Assembly: GCA_028564705.1 (NCBI GenBank)
Contig: JAPXFQ010000911.1
Coordinates: 248,001-312,000 of the forward strand
Origin: Apricaphanius iberus
Lineage: Eukaryota > Chordata > Actinopteri > Cyprinodontiformes > Aphaniidae
Reading direction: 5' to 3'
Length of the DNA: 64,000 nucleotides
How positions within the stretch are numbered: position 1 is the stretch's first letter; every line of letters begins with the position of its first letter. Below are positions 22,621 to 33,552 of this stretch, piece after piece. The notes under the pieces were generated by a model that was not told where the DNA came from, did no database searches, and saw only the letters and a program-made list of their open reading frames with translations. The position numbers and the translations under genes were made by a program.

Positions 22621-25600
22621 CATAAGAACCCACTCTCCTAAAACATACATTTTGATTATAATAGTTGCTATATTGGAAAAGTATTTTAAAATATGAATAA
22701 ATGAGACAACTATTTGTCTAGCATAATCATTTGATTTCTTTTTACTCTCCTCATTTAATGGGCCTGCATCAGGCTACCTGGAGAACCATCTACAAAGCTC
22801 AAATATCAAATTCCTCTGCTCTGCATTTTGCGTTTATCTGCTTGCTGTATACGAAAATGACATTGATATTTGCATATATGTTGCATTAAAAGTGATCGAG
22901 AATGTTCTTTCAAATGGATAACAGCAAATTTTTGTATATTGCTATAAGATAAATTAGGTGTGCTCTGTTTATTTCTGATGAACAATTGAATATTAGTCGA
23001 GTAATGTGCAACAAATTTGAGGTAAGAATTAAATCCAAGTGTTTATTTAGGAATTTCATCAGCAGTATCAATAATTGTTGTGAAACCAAAGCTCAAACTG
23101 TCAACACGTTACATAATCAGAATCAATTTAAATAGAACTGATGCTCTAAGTCTTGGCAGGAAATAAGCCACAGCCACAAAGAGAGTATCTTATTTGTCTT
23201 GCAACAGCCCCCTGTCTCCTTCATCCCATTGATTAGCATGATTAAGTCTCATCAGCCCAAATCAACAACCCCCCCCCACCCCCTGAACCTCATCAGACAT
23301 CACTAATCAAGTACAGCTTGATGTCAGTTTTCAACCAATCATGTGTGGCTTCTGGTGCTGTGAATAAATAAGCCTGATTTGATCAGATGAAATTTTTAAT
23401 CAGACGTGTGAGCTGCCACAGTTATTGCAGTGGGGGTGGTGGGGTCATACCGCTGGCTCAGGTCAAGAGGAGGTCAGGGTGACTTTGGCTGTGATGAATA
23501 TTTTATGAAACTATAGAAAGAGCTATGCTTATGTAAAAAATATAAATAAGAAATACTGCAGAGTTTCAGCAGAAATGATGAGATTTTCCTTCTACAGCAG
23601 GGGGGATGATGACTCAAAAACTGTTCATAATCTTATCTCACAACCACAAGCTTAAAATGAGCGCTTTAGCACTTTAGATGCTGCTTGAGTGAAATAAATA
23701 ACCATTTAGAATGAATGTTCCAGCTTGGATGTAGTTTGTTGCATATGAAGGCCACTCAAAAATGATTTGTTTGTAAGCTGGTACTATTTGAATAGGAAGC
23801 AGAGGCCTTGCAGGAAGTTATTGCATCAGAGTGGGAGTGATCTTTCAGCTGAAATGGTGAGTAAAGGTCATCACACACTTGGGATGAAACAAAAAGCCAT
23901 GTTATCCAGAAGTGTATGAAGTTTGAAAGGGGTCATATTAGGTACTTTTCCAGTATCAGAACTTCAAGGAAATTTAACAGGATCTTTTCTGGTGGGATAA
24001 TCAGGCCACCTATTTCTCTCAAGTGTCATGTCTCCAATTTTACAAAGCAGTTTTTGGTGATGTCGGCTGATACCATTTCACTCTGAGTTACAATCAAACA
24101 GCATGAGTTAACGACAGATCAAACCCAGCGATTGTACCGAGCAATTTTTGCGTACATACCTCAAGACTGGTACTCAGGTGGCTCTTGAAGTTACCCCGAA
24201 AATGGTCCTGTCTGTGTTCATGCCTTGAAAGTCTGGTAAAATTACCTTGAAGCTCCAATAGTGTAGGTTTATCCTACATTATATTGTGCATTTACTATGA
24301 CTCAAAATAAAGTAAAGTGGACACTAATTTGTGATTCAATTTGATCATATCTAAAATATTAAAAAGGAAACAGCATAGGAAGCTGAAATACTTAGATGAA
24401 ATGCTACTTGACTCATTATTGACTTCAAAGCAGCCATTCCAGGAGCAGTATTCATTTTTTTGGTGTTAATTGGCTGTACCCCCATGAGCAGAGATAAGGA
24501 AGACTGTGTTAGTTAGGATGGTTTCCACTGTGTGTAATAGCAAGTACAATATGTAAGAATGACATCTTGTGGTCTTATTGGAGTATTAAAGTCCATTAAC
24601 AAAACCTAAATTGTCTGCTCTCAGCCACTCACCCCCTCCCCTTCATAAGATTCATGCCAAGTTACCAGTTATGGATCAGCACCACAACAAGCAAGATGAC
24701 GAGCAAGGTTGACTCATGCACAGCAAGTTGATAAGTATATAAAGATATTTCACTGCGATATCGAGTTGATGGTAATTGAAAAAATAGCTTATGATATTTT
24801 CAGAGCTGACTATTTTGCTGCCAGCATTGTGAGCTCAACATCAGTCATTAGCCTGGTTGGTGTCAGATTACAAAAAGCATTGCACTATTTTTGTTGAAGA
24901 CTGGGTAAACTTGCTGGCTTATGTGGTTTGGCTCTGGAACCAGGAAGTATGGATGCAGGACATGTAAACAGTTACTACGTCCCGTAGCACCATTTTTTCA
25001 AATAACCAAAAATTACGACCAACCAGCTAGCTGAGAGCGCAATTTTTCTCAAAGTAACGTTCTTTCTACCATGATTGGGACATTAGACTGTTGTGTGATT
25101 AATTCCCTGTAAAATTCGTGGAGTTCAACAATTCATCATGGTTCCTAACCCACACAAATACTGGGGTTAGGGAAATGGAAGGTTGATCAATATTACGCAA
25201 CTTACCATCCTTGAAAGGTATGGGTTTTAGTATGGATATGCTAATATTACCATCTGTAATGTGCTCTTCCTGTTGAGGGCCACACAAAAGATGGGTCTGT
25301 TTAAAAACGTTCTACCAAAACCAATCCATAATAGTGGTAAACTATTCAGTCAGAACTTTGGTGGAAGCTCATTAAGAGTAACAAAATGCAAATTCACCTA
25401 ACTCTATAGAGGCATCAGACAGAATATATGTGGAGTTGTAAACATGCATTTGAACCTGCATATATATTTTTAACCATGTGAGAATTACAGAAAATATGCT
25501 ACTAGTTTTGACTTGTATGATCACTCAAGGAATGCTTAAAAATATATACTGTATGTATAAGATGATTATTAAATATATTTTTATGCATGATTAATTTAAA

Positions 25601-25925
25601 CAAAAATATAAAACAAAATGCAGAACTAAAACTCAATGTTCTTTTATCATCCATTTGGCTTGGATCAGGTTGGAAATGTAAAAGAGAAACTTAACTATGT
25701 AAGTTGTTGCAAACTTACTTGAATTTCCATTGGACCCCTTTAACATATATCATTTCAGGAAATAATCATTGCTGATAAAGTAATTTGTGTAGGTAAAATA
25801 GAGGACGAGCTTAAAAAAAAGTCACTGCTTTCCATTCTGGGACAGCTATTTATTAGAGAAAGAAAAAAGTGTCAAGTCTTAATGCTACAGTGACATACAA
25901 GGTACTAGTAGTGTGCAATATAAAA
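22621..25925. other. Long low-repeat non-coding tract
   Basis: 3.3 kb with no open frame of note on either strand and no transposon ends that I recognise. It contains C9-10 near 23270 and several TAATTA/ATTAAT words. Could hold conserved regulatory DNA, but nothing in the sequence alone proves it. Confidence 0.45.
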
Positions 25926-26522
25926 GGTATAATTCAATTCAATTCAATTTTCAATTCAGTTTATTTATATAGCGCCATTTCACAGATGTCATCTCAAGGC
26001 ACTTTACAAAAAGAGTTATTACAATACAATGTTTAGTGTAGAAATTACAGAACCACAGAAGATTGCGTCGTGGAATTCTCAGCAATCCCTCATACTGAGC
26101 AAGCATGCAGCGACAGTGGGAAGGAAAAACTCCCTTTTAACAGGAAGAAACCTCCGGCAGAACCAGGCTCAGCACAAGCGGTTATCTGCCGCGACCGTCT
26201 GTGGCTTGGAGAATACATAACAGAGACACAGAAAGAGCAATAGAACTGATGCAGAAGTTTGTTGCAGGACGTGGAGAATTTTCCGTCACTGCAATGCCAT
26301 CTTAGTCAGGGTCGTCAAGCAGGGCTAATCCGGAGCACCTACTATAATAGAAAACAGGTTAGTGCTTGAATTGACAGCACATCATGCAGTTGGGGAGAAG
26401 TAGGAGAGAAAGTAGGAACAGACCCTAATAATGTCCTCCAACAGCCTAGCCTAAAGCAGCATAGCTACTAACATTAACCTGTCTCCTAGCTACTAGGAGA
26501 CCTGGCTACCAACACTCTGTCT

Positions 26523-26936
26523 GAGTCCTCCTGATCGAGGCTCAGCCCGTGGACGGTGTAGGGCCGGTAACGGCCCCCGTCATGCCGGGGTCTTCTCGGA
26601 GTCGGGTTGTTTGAGAATGCAGCCCAAAGTGGGTGGTAAACTCCATCTAAGGCTAAATACCGGCACGAGACCGATAGTCGACAAATATCTTAAGGAAAAT
26701 AGACAGAACTATCTTAAGGAAAAATAGACAGAACTGAGAGGACAGAGTTGAAGAGGGCGAGAAACGTTTAAGGGATAAACGGGTGGGGTCCGCACAGTCT
26801 GCCCGGGGGATTCAACCCGGCAGGTAATGGGCGGCCGCACTGTGCGGGAGGATCCCCATTGAGGGACCCCTCTCCGGCGCTGGCTGGCCCCCGTGGGGCG
26901 CATTTCTTCCGCGGCGGTAAGCCGCGACCGGCTCCG
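26523..26936 (+). pseudogene. 28S rRNA fragment (5' domain, D1-D2) inside L2 copy B
   Basis: The sequence 'agtcgggttgtttgagaatg', then 'cagcccaaagtgggtggtaa', 'aaataccggcacgagaccga', 'aaacgggtggggtccgc' and 'gcggcggtaagccgcgaccg' is unmistakably the vertebrate 28S rRNA 5' region, in order and on the plus strand, opposite to the LINE. It is much shorter than the corresponding rDNA stretch is usually, and a core segment is replaced by a tandem duplication of about 25 bp (26687-26710 and 26711-26735). GC-rich (well above its surroundings). It is a dead fragment, not an rRNA gene. Flanks are LINE 3' UTR on both sides ('ccaacactctgtc' before, 'ttacctggcttac' after). Confidence 0.9.
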
Positions 26937-27091
26937 GATCTTTACCTGGCTTACATTAATCTATCTCTACCTAGCTACTCTACCTCTTCCTATCTCTTCC
27001 TAACTTTTGACACTCTGCCTGACTACTAACATTAACCTGTCTCTTCCTATCTACCTGTCTGACCTGACTCTAACTACCTATAAACATATCT

Positions 27092-30000
27092 CTAACTGTA
27101 AGCTTTGTCAAAGAGGAAAGTTTTTAGCCTAGTTTTAAAGATAGACAAATTGTCTGCTTCACGAACCAACCCTGGGAGCCGGTTCCATAGGAGGGGAGCC
27201 TGATAGCTGAAAGATCTGCCACCCATTCTACTTTTAGAAATCCTAGGAACTACCAGTAAACCTGCAGTCTGAGAGCGAAGGTCTCTGTTAGGAACATATG
27301 GAACAATCAGGTCTCTTATGTATGATGGAGCTAGATTATTAAGGGCTTTATATGTCAGAAGGAGGATCTTGAATTCTATTCTAGATTTTACTGGGAGCCA
27401 GTGAAGAGAAGCTAAAACAGGGGAAATGTGATCTCTTCTTTTAATATTCATCAGAATCCTAGCAGCAGCATTTTGAACTAACTGAAGACTTTTAATTGTA
27501 TTCTGTGGACTACCTGATAATAGACAGTTACAGTAATCCAGCCTTGAAGTAACAAAGGCATGGACTAGTTTTTCAGCATCACTCCTGGACAGGATGGTTC
27601 TAATTTTTGCAATATTCCTAAGGTGAAAAAAGGAAATCCTACAGACTTCTTTAATGTGAGATCTAAATGACATATCTTGGTCAAAAATGACACCGAGGTT
27701 TTTTGCTTTATTACTGGAGGCTAATTTAATGCCGTCCAGGTGAAGGGGCTGACTAAGTAGTTTCTTTTTCAGAGCTTCTGGTCCAAAGACGACAACTTCT
27801 GTTTTATCAGAATTTAGAAGCAAGAAGTTTAGAGTCATCCAAGTTTTTATGTCTTCCAGACATGCCTGTAGTCTACCTAACTGATTGGATTCATCAGGAT
27901 TTATGGATAGATATAGCTGTGTATCATCTGCGTAACTATGGAATTTTATCCCATGCTGCCTAATTATTTTACCAATAGGAAGCATATATATAGTAAAGAG
28001 AATCGGCCCAAGCACTGAACCCTGTGGTACTCCGCAAGTAACTATTGAGGTTGAGGAAGATCTATTGTTTACCTGAACAAACTGAAATCTGTTAGACAAA
28101 TAAGATTTAAACCAACCTAGTGCTGTTCCTATTATACCGACACTTTGAAGCCTTTCTATGAGAATATTGTGATCAACAGTGTCAAAGGCAGCACTGAGAT
28201 CTAACAGGACCAGAATGGTCACCAGTCCATTGTCTGAGGCTATGAGAATATCATTAGTAACCTTCACCAGAGCTGTTTCAGTGCTATGATGAGCTCTAAA
28301 GCCTGACTGAAACTTCTCAAACAGCTCATTATTGTTTAAATGCTCACATATCTGGTGTGCAACTATTTTCTCAAGAATTTTAGATAAGAAGGGAAGATTA
28401 GATATCGGTCTATAGTTAATTAAGTCGTTTTGATCAAGAGAGGGTTTCTTAAGTAGAGGTTTAATTACAGCAATCTTAAACTCCTGTGGTACATATCCAT
28501 TGACTAAGGATAGATTCATTATATTTAAAATTGGAGCAGCGATCAGAGGGAAAACTTCTTTTAAGAGTTTAGTTGGGATTGGGTCTAAAACGCAAGTTGA
28601 AGGTTTAGATGAAGCTAATAATTTTAGTACATCACAAAGTTCGGCTGCATTAAAGCAGTTTAAGCATATATTAGGTTCCACCATTTTTGAGGCTGCCTCA
28701 TTAACTAAGGAGGAAGCAAGCATATTGGGAAGGTTCCCAATTATCTTATTCTTTATGGAGTCTATTTTATTTATAAAGAATTGCATGAAGTCGTCACTGC
28801 TTAGAGCTTGGGGAATGGTTGGCTCGATAGAGCTATGATCCTGTGTGAGTTTGGCAACTGTATTAAAAAGAAACCTAGGATTATTTTTATTCTCCTCGAT
28901 TAAAGATGAATAATATGCTGTTCTAGCTGTGTGAAGGCTCTTTTTATATAGCAATAAACTATTTTTCCATATTAAAAAGGAATCATGTAAATGCGTGGAG
29001 CGCCATTTTCTCTCTAGTTTTCTAACATTCTGCTTTAGGGTACGTAGCTCTAAATTAAACCAGGGAGTTAATCTTCTATGGCTAGCCACCTTCCTTTTCA
29101 AGGGGGCAACTTTGTCTATTGCCCGACGCAGGGAGGAATTAACGCTATGAACTAAAATGTCAAGTTGTGAGGGGTCACGAGTTAAATCACTGTTTTCTGT
29201 TCTGCATTTATAAACTGAGGAAATTAAAGTTGGAAGAGCTTCTTTAAAATTTGCTACAGCGTTGTCTGATAACGTTCTGGTATAATGAAGTTTTCTTTCA
29301 GGTTTGATATGATCCATTAGAGTAAGTTTAAAAGTGATAAGGAAATGATCAGACAGGATAGGGTTATGTGGAAAGACTGTTATTTCTTCACAGTCAATGC
29401 CATAAGTCAGCACAAGATCTAAAGTGTGGTGACAAGAATGTGTTGGTCCCTGCACATTTTGAGTAAAGCCTATTGAGTCTAGGATAGTCTTAAAAGCTGT
29501 ATTTAGACTATCACTTTCATTATCAACATGAATATTGAAGTCTCCGACTATAATGACTTTATCAGTGTTTAAAACTAAGTCAGATAGAAAATCTGAAATC
29601 TGATCTAAAAATTGAGAATAAGGTCCTGGTGGACGATATAAGACTTTACTGCTTTGTTACGTGTATGAGGAAAGCTAAAAACTAGATGCTCAAAGGAACT
29701 GTAACTATTATTTTTTTGGAGATTAATTAGTAAATCGGAATGAAAGATAGTTGCTACTCCACCTCCTCGACCAGTACTTCGAGGGACACTAAAGTTTAAG
29801 TAGCTAGGGGGAGTTGACTCATTTATTGTGACATGGTCCTCTTCCTGCAACCATGTCTCTGCAAGACAAAACAAATCAATATTATTTTCACAAATTAAGT
29901 CATTTACTAAGAGTGTTTTTGAGGGGAGAGATCTTATGTTTAGTAAACCACATTTAATTGATTTGTTTTTATGTTCAGTCCGAGTTTTATTTATCTTTAT

Positions 30001-30109
30001 GAGATTTTTATACTTTGCTCTAGTAGCATTAACTTTTAATTCATTAGTTTTGGGTAGTGGACGGGAAACTATCTCTATAGGGTAGTGGGTGGGTGGCAGT
30101 CCCTGTTCC
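27092..30109 (-). pseudogene. L2 ORF2 (endonuclease and reverse transcriptase), one 16-bp deletion
   Basis: An open frame of 787 codons (29455-27092) holds the end of the endonuclease (SDHF, residues 35-38) and the whole reverse transcriptase: motif A LLDLSAAFDTVDH (417-429), motif [14 protein letters not shown] (475-487), catalytic YADD (508-511), then the C-terminal block LHWLPVKSRIEFKILLLTYK (684-703). The N-terminal endonuclease part ([12 protein letters not shown]) lies in the frame 29874-29605. The two are separated only by a 16-base loss near 29645, where copy A has 'ccacttttatttgtgg'. Upstream of 29874 the frame also appears open to the truncated end. So one small deletion and the 5' truncation are the visible defects of ORF2. 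RT would act in cis at a nicked chromosomal target. Confidence 0.85.
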
Positions 30110-32255
30110 TTCTATACGGTATAGATTATATCAATTTAGCCAAAGGTAGAGATTTTGACCATACTGCAATTATGTATTTTGATGATGTGATCAAGCGGCG
30201 CCTAGATACTTTGTACCAGGTATGCAAGACTACTTGCATTTGTTCTGCTGAAATGTATCTTAAAAGGAATACTGTTCATAAGCAGTAATTTGACATGTAT
30301 AAAGTAAAATATAAATTCTATTGCAACATTGTTATCACACATACTTTAGATTATATCACAATATGTATTTGAGGCCATATTGCCCAGCCTTATAAGGTAC
30401 CCATGGTGAGACATGGTAGATCCATTGTTAGAATTCTCTCGAAATACCTTTTGAGGTCACACTGAAAAACTCTTGAAAGACTTGTGTTCAAGATTACATT
30501 TCGTTGTTCTGGAAGAACAAGCAATCTTTCTGTTGTTTTAAAACTGTGTCCCATCAAACTAAAAATGATTTCAAAAAGACAGATGATCTTAAAATATGTA
30601 TAGGTTTCATAAAGCAATTTTTCCCCCAAACCCTCCACCTACAGTAAAAATGCTATAGAATCCAAGACATTTACCCTTTTTATTCAGTCTTCAGTGACGA
30701 TACATTTTGGCAAAATCTCTTGCATTTTACCTGGCAAGGAGCGGTTCAGTCACTGTCAGTATTCACCAGGCCATGTTTAAAAGAAAATAATATGTGAAAG
30801 GACATAAAGGAAGTGCATTGAGTAAGGTACTGTTCATTTATACTTACCTGCAGCATTGGCTTATGTTGGTTAAGGGTTTTTTGATGTTTGTCTTGGCATA
30901 TAAAGCAGTTTGATGATCCTTAAAGTAGATCTATAAAGAAATTATTAAAACACATAGAGCCTTTCAAAACAGGGCTATATTGTGTTTACTATTTTTCTCA
31001 GATATTAAAATTCCACTATTAAATTTACTCTTCCTTCTTTCCACAGCCCCCAGTGTTTATTCCATCTGTTTTGAAAGGCAGAGACCAAAAATATTCTATT
31101 ATGTCTTCTCTTGTATCTGTTTCATGTGCGCTTGGCAGCAGGGTATGAATACAAATCTAGGCTGACAGTCTATTTAAGTTTCATGTCGGCACCAGAAGTA
31201 ATATTGTATCTGTTTTTCTATTTCTGAGAAGGATTGGGAAAAGGAAAAAAGCATTTTATGATTTGGAAGCCCAGCATGTCTAGCACTTTGACCCTTGCTA
31301 GGTAATGCAGATATGAGATGCCATCCTTGGTTGCTTCAGTCTGGGTAGGTAATGAGCTAAAGCCAAGCAAAGCAACCTACTGATACTAAGATGAGACTTT
31401 GATTCATGCCCCATGGGCCAGGGGTGAAATCAAAGGCTTGGATTTAAGAATGTATGTTAAATGTAAAGGCATGACCTTGATTTTTTTTTCTGTCTCAACC
31501 ACTGATCGTCAACTACTATTTAAATCAACCCATGAACAATATCTGATATTACGCAAAGTGCTGTTGGCTACCAGTCAACTGAAGGACTTGATGGCTTTAT
31601 TCATTTAGTAATTTCTATAGGAACATATATTTTATAGTACCCCTTTATACTTTCAGCTCAATAAATTAATATAATAAACAGTAACATTAGACTGAAGTAC
31701 CATTAACTAATAAGGGCAAGAAAACTTGAACCCTTCAAACCCAGTAAAGTACTCACATTTTTACAATGGCTGGAACCAGATAACTTCACTTCTACCAACA
31801 ACTGTTTTAGATTGATTTTGAAAAACTCGCTCCGGGTTCAGAGTTTAGCTTTATCTTCCTATGACTAATGTAAAATTGTAAACTGCACCAAGATTAAATA
31901 CATTTTGTACCTTTGCAATGTCTACCTTTTTAAAGATAGTGACTCTTACAAAAAAGGTTCTACCTGAAGTTAGCAAGTGAAGTTAGGCAGCAAAAGAAGT
32001 CAACCCAGACAATTTATGTCTTTGAGACATAGGTTATCTTGGTTGTACACCAAGATACATAAAGGGCTAAGGTGCCTGCCGAGACAAAGGGAGTGATGTG
32101 GTTTTACGATTAGAGGAGCATGAGATTTACATTTATGTGACATAAATGTTTTTTTTTCTCACACTTATATCATATGATTGAGTTGCAAGAAAAATCATAT
32201 TATATATATATATTTGATTGTAGTGCATATGGATCCAGTGAAGGCCAAAATAGCA
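30110..32255. other. Unassigned non-coding DNA
   Basis: No gene recognised; the 82-codon minus frame at 30390-30638 and the short plus frames have no domain. AT-rich. Confidence 0.45.
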
Positions 32256-32257
32256 TC

Positions 32258-32512
32258 ACTGTGAGACAGTCCCCCACCCCATACAGAAGATGTTGTTGAG
32301 AAGCAGAGCTCCTTCAGCGACAGACTGCTGCATCCAAGGTGCATGAAGGAGTGTTTTCACTCTGTCCAGATTATTCCTTATTCTCAAATTCAGTTTTTCT
32401 ACTTGTGTGGATCCAATGGTATATTATCACTTTAATGCAGTTACAGTAGAATTTCCCCTTCGTGGGACAATAAACAATTTTTCCACTCTAATCTACTCTA
32501 TGTTTGGAGGAG
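32258..32512 (+). mobile_element. LINE 3' end fragment (Rex1/L2-like)
   Basis: 'gagctccttcagcgacagac' then 'gctgcatccaaggtgcatga' encodes the SSFSDRLLHPRC peptide seen at the C-terminus of some fish LINE ORF2 proteins, and 'aatttccccttcgtgggaca' 'ataaac' is the usual 3' tail, ending in a TCTA-like run ('ctctaatctactcta'). An internal part is missing between the two. Confidence 0.55.
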
Positions 32513-32717
32513 GATTTAGCAAAGCAGATGGTTCACTCTTGCTGTGTGGTCGATTGTATGAGTGGGGTGTGGGCAGTCGGGAAAAATTAAAGAGCTTGTG
32601 AAACATCAGGAGATTAAATGTTGACACTCCGAAGAAAGCCTTGACTCCTGTAGCAGTTGACCATTTGTGATGCTCATTTCGTTCATAAGTCTTTGTGACT
32701 ATGTTTTTATTTAGAGA

Positions 32718-32983
32718 GCTTGCAGTTAGAGACAGGTTAATAGGTAGTTAGAGACAGGTTAGACAGGTAGCTAGGAAGAGAGAGGTTAATGTTAGTAGTC
32801 AGGTAGTGTCAAAAGCTAGGAAGAGATAGGAAGAGGTAGAGTAGCTAGGTAGAGATAGATTAATGTAAGCCAGGTAGAAAGTTTTAGTAGCTGGGTCTCT
32901 TAGTAGCTAGGAGACAGGTTAATGTTAGTAGCTATGTTGCTTTAGACTAGGCTGTTGGAGGACATTATTAGAGACGGTTCCTA
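32718..32983 (+). mobile_element. Orphan L2 3' UTR fragment (copy D)
   Basis: Matches L2 copy A from just before the ORF2 stop region (9292 on, 'cttacagttagaga') to about 11176, without the hAT insertion and with one 135-bp unit only. Both ends are cut. It gives the empty-site version for the hAT insertion ('gagacaggttaatagg'... 'gacaggttagacagg') and carries the 19-nt hairpin at 32896-32914. Confidence 0.85.
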
Positions 32984-33027
32984 CCAATGGGAATCTGAGA
33001 CTTAAAGTAAATCTGCAGCAAATCTTC

Positions 33028-33126
33028 AGCAGTCCATTTACCAAAACCAATGTAAGTGAATGGGAACTACTAGCATTCTTGCTGTTGCCCTTCACTTACA
33101 TTGGTTTATGCTAATGCAAAAGCAAA
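33028..33126. repeat. Inverted repeat, 17-bp perfect core
   Basis: AAACCAATGTAAGTGAA at 33044-33060 is perfectly reversed at 33091-33107, with a 30-base spacer; further out 'agcagtcc' pairs with 'ggactgct'. Looks like the centre of a hairpin MITE. Outer ends unresolved; a 'gggctggaatatccctttaa' word at 33224-33243 may be one. Confidence 0.7.
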
Positions 33127-33552
33127 CGGACTGCTACTAGATCAGGAGAATGAATGCGCTGGTTACAAAAAACTTTTTCTTATTTATTTCTGGGGAATAA
33201 AGCAACAGACACATTTATACCTAGGGCTGGAATATCCCTTTAAGACATCCAAGGATCTTTATCATAGTTTGTGTTTCAAAGAACCCATTCATGCTGCTCC
33301 GTTTGTCTCCTATTGTTCGAGTGTCTCCACCTGTATAGCTGCTTTTTAAACTCCATCTTTGTACGCACTTACTGTGAGATTATCTGTCGTTATACTTGAC
33401 AGAGCCTTTGAGTGTTCTAAGTCCTTGTTTCTGATTGTGTGCCTGATATTTATTTTCTACTTCCTGAACATTGCCTCTGCCTGCTCCCTTTCTACCCTGT
33501 GAGTTACTCTGATTTTGGTTCTGGAACTCGCTTCATTCACCTGGACACTGAT
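33127..33552. other. Unassigned non-coding DNA
   Basis: No gene seen. A pyrimidine-rich stretch (33400-33550) resembles the leader-like sequence at 21700-22100, but boundaries are unclear. Confidence 0.4.

Larger units (their letters stand above)
25931..30109 (-). mobile_element. L2-type LINE, copy B, 5' truncated, best preserved
   Basis: Reads on the minus strand from 30109 (truncated upstream of ORF2, where copies A and C continue) to the tail at 25931 ('caattcaattcaattttcaa', 'atagcgccatttcacag'). ORF2 is almost open. The 3' UTR contains the same 'tagctaggag' blocks as copy A, but only one unit. A 28S rRNA fragment (26523-26936) splits the 3' UTR. No target duplication was identified, which is common in this clade. 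Confidence 0.85.

Noticed and set aside
26523..26936. Functional 28S rRNA gene or rDNA unit
   Set aside because: Only part of the 5' domain, with deletions and an internal duplication, enclosed by LINE sequence on both sides.
28500..28838. Plus-strand 112-codon frame in L2 copy B
   Set aside because: Antisense shadow of the intact RT frame on the minus strand.
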